In this document: one piece after another, positions 51,741-60,214 of the stretch
Layout: every line of letters begins with the position of its first letter
How positions within the stretch are numbered: position 1 is the first letter of the stretch
NCBI GenBank assembly: GCA_021324885.1
Contig: JAJPIF010000022.1
Coordinates: 124,001-188,000, forward strand
DNA length: 64,000 nucleotides
DNA from: Pseudomonadota bacterium
GTDB taxonomy: Bacteria; Desulfobacterota; Binatia; Binatales; Binataceae
Direction: 5' to 3'
The notes under the pieces: generated by a model
Databases searched by the model: none
What the model was told of the DNA's origin: nothing
Seen by the model: the letters and a program-made list of their open reading frames with translations, nothing else
Position numbers and translations under genes: made by a program

Positions 51741-52841
51741 ATGAAATTTGGCATCTTTTACGAACTGATCGCACTCAAACCTTTTGACAATGCGGCGGTG
51801 ATCCGGGCTTACAAGCAGGCGCTGGAGCAGATTAAATTCGCCGAGGAGATGGGTTTTGAGTACGTGTGGGAAACCGAGCATCACTTTCTTGAACGGTTTT
51901 CCTACTCGGCGGCGCCCGAGCTGTTCCTGACCGCGGTGGCGCAACACACCAGGAAAATCAGGGTCGGCCACGGCGCCGTGCTGCTGACCATGAACCATCC
52001 GGTGCGCGTGGCCGAGCGCGCCGCGGTGCTGGATATCCTGAGCGACGGCCGCCTGGAGTTCGGGACTGCCCGCGGTGTCACCGAGGCCGAGCTGGGCGGT
52101 TTCATGATTGAGCCCGAGGACTCCCGTCCGATGTGGGAGGAAGCCCTGCGGATGATCCCGAAGATGTGGATGAACGACCGTTTCGAATGGAACGGCAGGT
52201 TCTTCAAAGTTCCGCCGCGCAACGTGATTCCCAAGCCCGTCCAGCAGCCCCATCCGCCGCTGTGGGTCGCTGCGACGACGCCGCCGACCTTCGAAATGGC
52301 CGGCCGGATGGGTCTGGGCGTGCTCTCGTTCTCGCTGACCGCTCCCGGCCAGTCTGAAAGAGCGGTGGAGGCCTACCACGCGGCGATTCGCAATGCGGAG
52401 CCGGTGGGCGCGACCATCAACAACCAGGTCGCCGCCTTTACCACCGCGGTCTGTCTGGAAGACAACGCCGAGGCCCGCCGGGTCGGTTCGTTTTCCGCCG
52501 CGGCCTACGCCGAAGGATCGCGTCAGATCTATACCCAGTGGAGCAAGTCGGAGACCGGATGGAAAGGATGGTTCGGGCGCGAGACGCTGACCGAAGCCGA
52601 AATCACCCCCGAAGCGATGGATAAGCTGTGCGATGACGGTGTGGTCTGCGTGGGCGACCCCGAACATTGCATCCGCATCATCAAGCGCTGGGAGGAATTG
52701 GGCGTCGATCAGATCATGTGCCTGTTCCAGGCCGGCCGCATCACGCACGAACAGGCAATGGAGAGTATCAGGAATTTCGGCAAGTACGTAATCCCGTACT
52801 TCAAAAAGCGCGCTGGCCAGCCGGCGTCCGCGACGGCCTGA
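51741..52841 (+). CDS. Luciferase-like (LLM class) flavin-dependent oxidoreductase
   Basis: A 366-residue TIM-barrel monooxygenase of the bacterial-luciferase/F420-dependent superfamily. The N-terminus MKFGIFYELIAL, then EEMGFEYVWETEHHF with the family His pair, and GHGAVLLTMNHPVRVAERAAVL with SDGRLEFGTARG are all typical. F420 or FMN as cofactor cannot be decided from the sequence. It probably acts on a hydrophobic or aromatic compound. An AGGAAC ribosome site is present; the promoter region carries several palindromes. Confidence 0.9.
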   Translation: MKFGIFYELIALKPFDNAAVIRAYKQALEQIKFAEEMGFEYVWETEHHFLERFSYSAAPELFLTAVAQHTRKIRVGHGAVLLTMNHPVRVAERAAVLDILSDGRLEFGTARGVTEAELGGFMIEPEDSRPMWEEALRMIPKMWMNDRFEWNGRFFKVPPRNVIPKPVQQPHPPLWVAATTPPTFEMAGRMGLGVLSFSLTAPGQSERAVEAYHAAIRNAEPVGATINNQVAAFTTAVCLEDNAEARRVGSFSAAAYAEGSRQIYTQWSKSETGWKGWFGRETLTEAEITPEAMDKLCDDGVVCVGDPEHCIRIIKRWEELGVDQIMCLFQAGRITHEQAMESIRNFGKYVIPYFKKRAGQPASATA

Positions 52842-53189
52842 ACAAATTCTTTTTGATAAAGAAGGGAACTTACGGACAGGTTTCCGGCGGCTTCACCGAT
52901 CGTCTGAGGTATTTTTTGAGCTCGTCGAGCTGAGTAATCCCAATCGTGGATCCGCCCGCCGCCGAAGTCGCGTGTTGCGGAGCCTGATTGGCGAGCATTG
53001 AAGGAAAAATTCCACCTTGGATGCCGAATCTTATTCGGAGTACTGGCCGACTCGAAGGCCGGATTCCTTCACGCGCTTCGAACCGAAGTGAACGGAGCCT
53101 GCCCGTGCCTGACCGTGGAGTGTCCACAAGCGCATTGGTTGGAGCGTGAAATTGCGGAGCAGTGGGACATCGAGCCGCAAGGTCATCGG
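52842..53189. other. Region without a convincing intact gene
   Basis: About 350 nt after the luciferase-like gene. A 6-bp AT hairpin lies at 52847-52863. On the minus strand a long frame continues from the decayed HyfB-like gene and ends with TQLDELKKYLRRS, with no recognisable domain. Probably degenerated DNA. Confidence 0.4.
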
Positions 53190-53470
53190 CCGTCACCGCG
53201 AGCGCCTTCCTTTCACGGTAGGCTTCGAGATACTCAGTCCCATAGAGTGCGGCAAGCGCGGATATGAAAAAAAATCGGTAAGAGGAAAAACGCCGACAGC
53301 GCATCGAGCCGCAGGTACAAGCTGCCATAAGGCACCTCCCACGCCATCCGCAGCGACTCCTGCGGCGTTCCCATCGCGACTCGTATCGCCGGAACAAACC
53401 CGCAAACTGATCCGAGAATGACGCCGCCGGCTCCCAAGAGCCTCACCCAGTGTTCGGCGCGCGCTGGACG
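53190..53470 (-). pseudogene. Remnant of a HyfB/NuoL-like membrane subunit (hydrogenase-4 or Complex I family)
   Basis: Reading the minus strand, frame A gives HWVRLLGAGGVILGS, then VPAIRVAMG and LYLRLDALSAFFLLPIFF. Then frame B takes over with ISALAALYGTEYLEAYRERK. Together these match the N-terminal region of HyfB-type proteins. The frame changes in a run of eight A (53267-53274, plus strand), where seven would keep one frame. No start codon is in place, upstream stops are close, and the similarity ends after RERKALAV, leaving out about 85% of a normal protein. This is a decayed fragment; a homopolymer error could explain only the frameshift. Confidence 0.7.
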
Positions 53471-53554
53471 TAGCGACCGTCTATTGCGCGGTCGGAGGCT
53501 TTGCCCTGATCAAAAATGGTCTGCAATTTCTATGATTATTGATTAGCATCAGCC

Positions 53555-54373
53555 TCATTGCGGCGGCGCTTGCGCGAAATGTACGATGAAGCGGCTGCCT
53601 AGCTTTGGCCTTGACCTGACCTCGAGCCTTGCGCCGAGGGCGTTTACGTTGCGCCTGACCAGCGACAATCCGAGGCCGAGTCCGCGATGCTCACGCGAAT
53701 TGGAGCTGCAAAGCTGAACGAACGGCTCGAAGGCGTCCTCGATTCGCTCCCGCTCCATTCCTATTCCGGTGTCGGTAACCGCGAGTTCCACGACCCATTG
53801 CTGCCTGACCCGGATGCGCCGGAGCCGAACAGTGACGCCGCCTCGTTTGGTGAACTTGATTGCATTGGAAACCAGGTTGGAAACGATCGAGGCGACACGC
53901 CGGCGGTCCGATTGGGTCAACTTCAGCCCCGGTTCGATGCTCCAGACCAGGAAAATCTTCTTGCGCCGGGCGGACGCGGTTAGAGCCGGTTTGATTGCCT
54001 CGATAACCTCGGCCAGATCCACCGTTTCTTGTACGGCGGCCTGCGTGCCGGCATCTGCCGATATGTATTCGAGCAGATTTTCCACGGTTTGCGTGAGCTC
54101 GCTCGCGCTCTGACGCATCCGCGCCAGCATCTGTCCTGGTTCTTCGCTGAGTTCGGTCGTCCAGTCTTCCACGAGGATTTCCAGGTAGCCGTTGAGTACA
54201 TGCAGGGGACTGCGCAGTTCATGCGCCAGGTTCGAGATGATTTGAAAACGCTCAGCTCCCGAATCTGAGACGAATTTGGTGATTAACGCTGATGCAGGCG
54301 CATCGCTTTTGCAGGATCGCACGGATTCCCCCCCCGGCGCGCGAACCATCACGCGCGCGATAACAGCATGCAT
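53555..54373 (-). CDS. Soluble sensor histidine kinase lacking an input domain
   Basis: A 272-residue kinase with no membrane segment. Residues 1-40 are unstructured-looking. Then the HisKA dimerisation box NLAHELRSPLHVLNGY has the phosphorylated H51. The HATPase region has NLVSNAIKFTKRGG (N box), DTGIGM (G1) and GLGLGLSLVRR (G2). No PAS, GAF or HAMP domain precedes. No response regulator is adjacent. It is divergent from the QcrCAB operon, so it might control that operon, but this is inference. The true start could be further in than ATG 54373. Confidence 0.85.
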   Translation of the reverse strand: MHAVIARVMVRAPGGESVRSCKSDAPASALITKFVSDSGAERFQIISNLAHELRSPLHVLNGYLEILVEDWTTELSEEPGQMLARMRQSASELTQTVENLLEYISADAGTQAAVQETVDLAEVIEAIKPALTASARRKKIFLVWSIEPGLKLTQSDRRRVASIVSNLVSNAIKFTKRGGVTVRLRRIRVRQQWVVELAVTDTGIGMERERIEDAFEPFVQLCSSNSREHRGLGLGLSLVRRNVNALGARLEVRSRPKLGSRFIVHFAQAPPQ

Positions 54374-54828
54374 CAGCAGTTAGATCATCAAAGCTCCGCG
54401 CGGTATAAGCAAAACACCTAGATCTCGCGAAAATATGTCTTACAAACGCGAGATAGAGTACTTGGCGCCCGAAGGCCGGCGCTTTTGTTCCGTTTGAACC
54501 GTCTGCGACAGGGCGATCGATTCCGGTAGTTCAGGTTAAATCCGGAAGGCAGCCGGACGCACTCCGCCACTTAGCGTTATTCCCGCATGTTTAACATCGC
54601 ACTCCGCCCTTTCTCGATCCCGGGGTAGTGGTTACGGCGGGCAGCCTCCCAGTGGAATCAGCGTGACGCTCGTGGCGCGGCAGGAGCAGAAAAATTTCCT
54701 CCCTGCCGGGAACCGGGTTTTCTCCAAGACCGAGGCCTGAACAGGATTTGATGACTGCATCGATCCGTTCAGCGGCTGAGACGCTTTTGAGGATTTGCTT
54801 TGCCCGGTATGGAGTAGTGCGTTAGGTT
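54374..54828. other. Promoter region of the respiratory locus, no gene seen
   Basis: 455 nt between the histidine kinase and the dihaem cytochrome gene. Only short frames occur. It must hold divergent promoters, but I found no convincing -35/-10 pair, operator or structured RNA. Confidence 0.5.
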
Positions 54829-55602
54829 GTGTTTGGCGATTTGGTCGCGGGGCGCGCATGCTGGGCCGCCTGCCGGAAAGCAAACGTGGACGCTGCAGTA
54901 AGAGCCTCAAGGGTGCAAGCCTGGTTGCAATGTGCGGCGTTGTCGTCCCTCATTTTGCTAATCCCGGCAATCGCCGCAGCGCAAAAAGACGCGGGGTCCG
55001 CTACCCAGGGCAGCTCCATCTATGCGCACAATTGCGCAGTCTGTCATGGTTTGAAAGGTGAAGGAAAGGTCGGTCCAAGTCTGCAGACCGTCCATAACCT
55101 TCGGCAAGTGGTGAGCATGGTCCAAACGGGCGGGACCATCATGCCGTCTTTTGCCCGGCGCCTTTCAGCCGACCAGATAAAAGACGTGGCCCTCTATGTC
55201 ACGCGTCAGCTCGCGACGGTGTCGATGTCCGGAGGTAATCTCGCCGATGGAGGTGTTCTCTTCCGCCTGTATTGTGCGCCATGTCATGGGACAGCGGCGC
55301 GGGGAGGAGCGCTGGCGTTTGCGAAAGTGAATGCACCGGCTCTGACCGGCTTGAGCGGGGCCACTATAGCCTGGGCGGTACGCTCAGGACCGGGGCCGAT
55401 GCCCGTTTTTCCCAGCTCGGTGATCGGGGAAAAGGACCTCTCCTCAATTGCGAGGTATGTGGAGTTCGTGCAGCAGCCGCCCCATCCCGGCGGATTTCCC
55501 TTGCACTACTATGGGCCGGTTGCAGAAGGTTTCGTCGCTGTACTTGTAGTGATTTTTTTAGCTGTGATTGCACTTTGGATTGAGGACAAGGGCAGAGGAT
55601 GA
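54829..55602 (+). CDS. Dihaem cytochrome c subunit (QcrC-like) of a cytochrome bcc complex
   Basis: Up to 257 residues, starting at GTG 54829 or possibly GTG 54913, which gives a cleaner signal peptide (hydrophobic SSLILLIPAIAAA). Two c-type haem sites are present: CAVCH near residue 68 and CAPCH near 148, each followed by a typical cytochrome c domain (GLKGEG, AARGG). A C-terminal membrane segment (VAVLVVIFLAVIALWI) anchors it. A dihaem cytochrome c with a C-terminal anchor next to a Rieske and a cytochrome b gene is the QcrC arrangement of actinobacteria. It is coupled to the Rieske gene by ATGA. Confidence 0.88.
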   Translation: MFGDLVAGRACWAACRKANVDAAVRASRVQAWLQCAALSSLILLIPAIAAAQKDAGSATQGSSIYAHNCAVCHGLKGEGKVGPSLQTVHNLRQVVSMVQTGGTIMPSFARRLSADQIKDVALYVTRQLATVSMSGGNLADGGVLFRLYCAPCHGTAARGGALAFAKVNAPALTGLSGATIAWAVRSGPGPMPVFPSSVIGEKDLSSIARYVEFVQQPPHPGGFPLHYYGPVAEGFVAVLVVIFLAVIALWIEDKGRG

Positions 55603-56474
55603 CCGGGGACCAGCAGGGAAACAACCGCGAAGCGAGCGAAGGTTCGGGCAGCTTCCTGGTAACTGCGGCTTTTTTGATCGCCGTTGCCGGCGGGATCGCA
55701 TTCCTCTACGCCTACTGGACAAGCGCGAACAACCTGTTTCTGGGTGTTGCTTTGGCGGTGATGTTAGGTGGCGTGGGATGCGGGCTGGTGATCTGGGCTC
55801 ATCGCCTGATGGAGAATGAAGAAGTAACTGGTCCCCGCGAGCCGCTGGAGTCGAGCATCGAGGAAAGAGAGCTTCTGTTGGAGGATTTCCTCGGCGGTGA
55901 GCAGCGCATTGGGCGGCGGCGATTGCTCGGCTGGATGGTGGTCGCGGTCACCTCGACGCTGGCGGCCGCCTTTGTTTCAGTGCTGAGATCGTTTGGACAA
56001 GCGCCCACGCCGGTGCTCAAAAAAGCTGCATGGAAGCGCGGAGATCGTCTGGTGACAGCCGAGGGCAAGCCGGTTTCGGTTGACGCTTTGGATTTGGGGA
56101 GCGCGATTGCCGTATTCCCGGAAAACCGCGTTGGGTCGCTCGCCGCGCAGACGCTGCTAATCCGGGTAAAAGCGGACTTGCTGCGGCTGCCCAAAGAGCG
56201 AGAGAACTGGGCGCCCAATGGCAACGTGGCTTTTTCGCGAATCTGTACTCATGCCGGGTGTCCTATTGGCCTGTACGAGACCAGGGAACACTTGCTGCTA
56301 TGTCCCTGTCACCAATCGACTTTCAATGTTCTTGCCGCCGCCGCACCAACTTCCGGACCAGCAGCGCGAGCGCTGCCGCAATTGCCCTTATACGTCGACG
56401 ATCAGAAAAACTTGCGGGCTGCGGGAGACTTCAGCGAGCCACCTGGCCCTGGTTTCTGGAACCTGCCGTCATGA
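55599..56474 (+). CDS. Rieske iron-sulfur subunit with extra membrane segments (QcrA-like)
   Basis: 291 residues. Two N-terminal hydrophobic segments (TAAFLIAVAGGIAFLYAYW and FLGVALAVMLGGVGCGLVIW) and a third (GWMVVAVTSTLAAAFVSVL) precede the periplasmic domain. The Rieske [2Fe-2S] ligands are CTHAGC near residue 212 and CPCHQS near 232. Three membrane segments, rather than one, is the QcrA pattern of actinobacterial bcc complexes. ATGA overlaps join it to the cytochrome c before and the cytochrome b after. Confidence 0.9.
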   Translation: MTGDQQGNNREASEGSGSFLVTAAFLIAVAGGIAFLYAYWTSANNLFLGVALAVMLGGVGCGLVIWAHRLMENEEVTGPREPLESSIEERELLLEDFLGGEQRIGRRRLLGWMVVAVTSTLAAAFVSVLRSFGQAPTPVLKKAAWKRGDRLVTAEGKPVSVDALDLGSAIAVFPENRVGSLAAQTLLIRVKADLLRLPKERENWAPNGNVAFSRICTHAGCPIGLYETREHLLLCPCHQSTFNVLAAAAPTSGPAARALPQLPLYVDDQKNLRAAGDFSEPPGPGFWNLPS

Positions 56475-57769
56475 TCAGGCGAATTGTTCGTGGGCTGGAT
56501 TCGCGTCTGCGGCTGGCGGCGTTGATGCGGCACAGCCTGGACCATATCTTCCCCGACCATTGGTCCTTCATGCTCGGCGAGATCGCGCTGTATTGCTTCA
56601 TAGTGCTGGTCATCACCGGGGTTTTCCTGATGATGTTCTTCAATGCCAGCGCTGCCGCAGTGACTTATCACGGTCCCTACAAGGCCCTGGAAGGGGTGTC
56701 AATGTCGGCGGCCTATCGCTCGGTTCTGGATCTCAGCTTTAAGGTCAGGCTGGGACTGCTGATGCGCCAGATCCATCACTGGGCCGCATTGGTGTTCATA
56801 GCAGCGATTGTGGCGCATATGTTCCGCGTCTTTTTTACGGCCGCCTACCGCCGTCCTCGCGACATTAACTGGGTTATCGGCGTGACCTTGCTTATCCTCG
56901 CGATGGCTAATGGCTTTTTCGGGTATTCGGTCCCGGATGATGTTCTTTCCGGGACCGGTGTGCGCGTGGCCTATTCGATTGTGCTTTCGATCCCGGTGAT
57001 CGGTCCGTGGCTGGCGTTCATTGTTTTCGGCGGCAGGGTGCCAACCGAGGTGATGATACCGCGCATGTATGGCCTGCACGTATTTGTGCTCCCCGCCATC
57101 ATCTTGGCGTTGCTGATCTCACATCTGGCGATTATCTGGCGGCAGTTGCACACCAACTATCCCGGCCGGGGACGTTCCGATCGGACAATCGTCGGTTCGC
57201 GCCTATGGCCCACTTATGCGGCTAAGGCCATCGGATTGTTCTTTCTCGTTTTTGCAGTGCTGGCTGCCCTTGGCGGCAGCGTCGAAATCAATCCCGTTTG
57301 GATATACGGTCCGTACAAACCAGCGGATGCCTTGCCCGCGGCTCAACCGGATTGGTACCTGGGTTGGGCTGAGGGAGGCCTGCGGCTTTTCCCGTCTTTC
57401 AATCTTCACATTTGGAATCGGCTGGTTCCCGAAGTTTTTTTTCCGGGCGTACTGCTGCCGCTGCTGCTTTTCGCGCTGCTCTATGTTTATCCGTTCATCG
57501 ATCGTTGGGTTACCGGCGATCACGAGCAACACCATGTGCTGCTTCTTCCTTACCAGCAGCCTCTGCGGACGGCGCTGGGCTGCGCCGCCCTAGCGTTCAT
57601 GTCGGTCATATTCGTCGCTGGCAGTGACGACGTGATCGCGGTGGTCACCGGAAGATCCGTAGTCGCGATTCGAACGGCCCTCCGTGTCGCCGTGTTCATC
57701 GCGCCTGTTGTCGCCGCGCTGGTTGCCTGGGTGACGTGCAAGCTGCTGAATATTCGCCACGCCGATTGA
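56471..57769 (+). CDS. Cytochrome b subunit of a bcc complex (QcrB-like)
   Basis: 432 residues starting at ATG 56471, overlapping the Rieske stop. About nine membrane segments. The b-haem ligands are H102 or H103 and H116 in RQIHHWAALVFIAAIVAHMF, with a second pair in YGLHVFVLPAI and LLISHLAII. The quinol-site motif is PDWYLGW. Fused b6 and subunit IV parts in one chain, with length above 400, fit QcrB. A longer frame opening inside the Rieske gene is not the start. It oxidises quinol and passes electrons via the Rieske protein and dihaem cytochrome to an oxidase not seen here. Confidence 0.92.
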   Translation: MIRRIVRGLDSRLRLAALMRHSLDHIFPDHWSFMLGEIALYCFIVLVITGVFLMMFFNASAAAVTYHGPYKALEGVSMSAAYRSVLDLSFKVRLGLLMRQIHHWAALVFIAAIVAHMFRVFFTAAYRRPRDINWVIGVTLLILAMANGFFGYSVPDDVLSGTGVRVAYSIVLSIPVIGPWLAFIVFGGRVPTEVMIPRMYGLHVFVLPAIILALLISHLAIIWRQLHTNYPGRGRSDRTIVGSRLWPTYAAKAIGLFFLVFAVLAALGGSVEINPVWIYGPYKPADALPAAQPDWYLGWAEGGLRLFPSFNLHIWNRLVPEVFFPGVLLPLLLFALLYVYPFIDRWVTGDHEQHHVLLLPYQQPLRTALGCAALAFMSVIFVAGSDDVIAVVTGRSVVAIRTALRVAVFIAPVVAALVAWVTCKLLNIRHAD

Positions 57770-58009
57770 CGATTGTGGGTGATGGAAATTTTCCCGCGCG
57801 GGTCCGCGCACCAAGTGCCTGGCGCGGTGAACGGACTGAACGCACTTGCGTGCCCGCTCCCACGGCCGGGCACTTGCTGATTGTGACTTTGTCCGGAAGC
57901 GGAACCAGCGCCATTTGAGATTGGTTTCATCAAGGAGCAGTTTGCATTGGGGTTTCCGAATATGTTATCGAAGTTAGACCCTACTTTCCTTGGTGGTTGG
58001 GGGACGGAC

Positions 58010-59470
58010 ATGCGCTATCTGATCGCTGCGTTTGTGGTTTTCTGTCTGATTATGGGTGGTGGAGTGGCGGGCGCACAGGACACGTCCGAGCTCGAGCAAA
58101 TCAAGCGCGAGATTCGAAACATCAAGGCCGACGAAGATCGCGAACGCCAGCGCGATGAAGAGCTGATCGGCCAGCTCGAAAAGAAGGTCGAGCAGCTCGA
58201 GAACCAAAACCACCAGCTTCAGCAGTCGAGCAGCAAGCTCCAGGCCCAGACCAGCCAGCAATTTCAGGATTTGCAGCAGCAGATCAGCGCCAATCCTTCA
58301 CCCTCGCAATTCGCGCGGTCCTTTGAGGATTATCTGGGCACCCATCAGTTTACGCTCACGGGCGGGGTTGGAGGTGATTTCATTTACGATCGGCAGACGG
58401 CAACCAACACCTTCGCGCTGGATTTTGAACCCATAATCCTCTATCGCGTCACCGATTGGCTGCTGTTCGAAGGCACGATCGAGGCCAATCTGCCGGCCGG
58501 CGGCTCGGCGGAGTTCTCAATGCCGGTGGCGACGGCGCAGATTTTTCTGAACGACTACATGGAGATCAACGCCGGCATTTTCGATCAGCCGTTTGGCGAC
58601 TTTTACGAAGATCAGAGCCCGTTCTGGGTCAACCGTTTTGTGACGGCGCCGCTGCCTTATGGTGTCGAGGCGCTGGTCCCGCCGACCGATTTGGGCGTGC
58701 AATTGCGCGGCGGGGTGCAGTGGGGCGCGCTGGGCCAGGATTTCGACTACACGGTGTGGGTCAGCAACGGTCCGAGCTTCGCCCCCGATGTCCCCCAGCC
58801 CGTGGTGGGTCAGGCAGTCAACGGCGTCAACACGATTAAACTCAACACCAACGGCCAGGGTTACGGTGCGCGGCTCAGGGTGTATCCCTTTCCGCTGGAT
58901 TCCGGGTTCGGCCGCCTGGAACTCGGAGCGTCGACCCTTAACGGCAAATGGCTTGACGGCAACTGGTACAACGCCTGGGGAGTTGATTTCGCCTACCTGC
59001 GCGGCAGCCTTCAGGCGCGCGGCGAATATCTGGAGATGTATCGCCAGATGCCCAACGCGCACGCCGACAATCGTCAGGGATGGTACGTGCAGCTCGGTTA
59101 TTTCCTCAACCAGGTTCCGATTCCCTTTGCCCCCGAAGTGGTCCAGGATTTCTTTCATCGTCTCGAGCCGCTGGTCCGGTATTCGGGAGTCAATCAACGC
59201 GCGATTGTGGAGGACGAGGTTTCGACCATACCCGAAGTTGGGTTTAACGGCTCGCCTTCGATTTGGACGCCCCATCCGCGCGAGGTCGCGCTTGGCCTGG
59301 ATTACTGGATTGCGCCCTCGATCGTCTGGCAGAACGAGGTTGATTTGGAGTTGCCTGAAGCTGGCGGATCGATCATCTCATTTGCGGGCAGCCCCACCCC
59401 GACCATCACGCCCCGCGGCGCAACCCCCAACGACGTTAGTTTCCTGAGCCAGTTGGCGATCGGATTCTGA
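58010..59470 (+). CDS. Outer-membrane porin-like protein with a coiled-coil N-terminus
   Basis: 486 residues from ATG 58010, which has GGGGGACGG upstream and gives a clean signal peptide ending VAGAQD. (TTG 57947 with AAGGAG is an alternative.) Residues 25-90 are a heptad-rich coiled coil (LEQIKREIRNI, LEKKVEQLENQ, LQQSSSKL). The rest is a beta-barrel rich in aromatic and Gly (GTHQFTLTGGVGGDF, LLFEGTIEANL, GYGARLRVY) ending in a C-terminal Phe. This is the layout of phosphate-selective porin-like or OprO/P-related proteins. Its position between two cytochrome complexes is unusual. Confidence 0.75.
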   Translation: MRYLIAAFVVFCLIMGGGVAGAQDTSELEQIKREIRNIKADEDRERQRDEELIGQLEKKVEQLENQNHQLQQSSSKLQAQTSQQFQDLQQQISANPSPSQFARSFEDYLGTHQFTLTGGVGGDFIYDRQTATNTFALDFEPIILYRVTDWLLFEGTIEANLPAGGSAEFSMPVATAQIFLNDYMEINAGIFDQPFGDFYEDQSPFWVNRFVTAPLPYGVEALVPPTDLGVQLRGGVQWGALGQDFDYTVWVSNGPSFAPDVPQPVVGQAVNGVNTIKLNTNGQGYGARLRVYPFPLDSGFGRLELGASTLNGKWLDGNWYNAWGVDFAYLRGSLQARGEYLEMYRQMPNAHADNRQGWYVQLGYFLNQVPIPFAPEVVQDFFHRLEPLVRYSGVNQRAIVEDEVSTIPEVGFNGSPSIWTPHPREVALGLDYWIAPSIVWQNEVDLELPEAGGSIISFAGSPTPTITPRGATPNDVSFLSQLAIGF

Positions 59471-59485
59471 GCGGAGCAGACGCCG

Positions 59486-59764
59486 ATGAAAAGAACCATT
59501 ATCGTATTGCTGCTGGCCATAACAGCGTTGGGAGTTTGTCGCTCGGGTCTGGCGGAGGAAACCAGCAAGGCCGAGCAGCGGCGGCTGTTTCGTGAGGGAG
59601 CACGGTTATGGCCCGTGTACTGCTCGCAATGCCATAACGCGCGGCCGGGGTCGGAATTCGCTCCCTATCAGTGGAACATCATCATGATGCATATGCGGAC
59701 GCAGGCGAACCTGCCGGCTAAAGACGCCCAGGCGGTTTTGGAATATCTGAAGGCCAGCCGTTGA
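59486..59764 (+). CDS. Small monohaem cytochrome c
   Basis: 92 residues with a signal peptide (MKRTIIVLLLAITALGV). One CxxCH, as CSQCHNARPGSEFAP, follows a short helix. The motif and size fit a class I or S-type cytochrome. The sixth ligand is probably a Met in the IIMMHM stretch. It is 15 nt after the porin stop, likely in the same transcript. Confidence 0.85.
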   Translation: MKRTIIVLLLAITALGVCRSGLAEETSKAEQRRLFREGARLWPVYCSQCHNARPGSEFAPYQWNIIMMHMRTQANLPAKDAQAVLEYLKASR

Positions 59765-59841
59765 ACTACGGGAAAAACCAGCCCGCTTTTCCGTTGACGC
59801 CGGCTAGCAAGACCGGATCCCGATAACGAAAGGATTATTCG

Positions 59842-60201
59842 ATGAAGTTGTGGTGGCTGCCTCTTACCCTGATGATTGCGCTGATGCTTAACAGTGTCGC
59901 CCGCGCCGCCGGCCCTGATTTGGCTGCGGCAAAGGATAATTACATGACGTTTTGCGTCAAATGTCATGGACCGACGGGACAGGGCAACGGTCCGGCCGCC
60001 GCCACCCTTCATACCAAGCCGCGCAATTATACCGATTGCGCCCTGATGGCGAAGATTCCCGATGCCACCTTGTTCAAGGCCATCAAAAACGGCGGCGCCT
60101 CGGTCGGGCTGAGCCCTGAAATGCCGGCCTGGTCGCAGGCTTTTGATGACCAGGAAATCCAGGGCCTGGTCGCCTTCGTGCGTAGTTTCTGCCACAAATA
60201 G
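59842..60201 (+). CDS. Monohaem cytochrome c
   Basis: 119 residues with a signal peptide ending ARAA. The haem site is CVKCHGPTGQGNGP, followed by KPRNYTDC, and a probable Met ligand in PEMPAW. AAAGGA lies before the ATG. The stop is 13 nt ahead of the GltD-like start. It is a likely electron shuttle of the second complex. Confidence 0.88.
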   Translation: MKLWWLPLTLMIALMLNSVARAAGPDLAAAKDNYMTFCVKCHGPTGQGNGPAAATLHTKPRNYTDCALMAKIPDATLFKAIKNGGASVGLSPEMPAWSQAFDDQEIQGLVAFVRSFCHK

Positions 60202-60214
60202 CGAGGCGCGGACG

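Noticed and set aside
53267-53274. A8 run as a programmed frameshift site
   Set aside because: The downstream frame also loses HyfB similarity within 30 residues, so decay or sequencing error is more likely than programmed slippage.
57811-57876. CAAGTGCC/GGCACTTG inverted repeat downstream of qcrB
   Set aside because: Arms are 8 bp with about a 50-nt loop and no T-run; too weak to call a terminator.
60143-60214. N-terminal extension of the GltD-like protein
   Set aside because: It lies inside the preceding cytochrome c gene and reads as a shadow; GTG 60215 after the cytochrome stop has a ribosome site.
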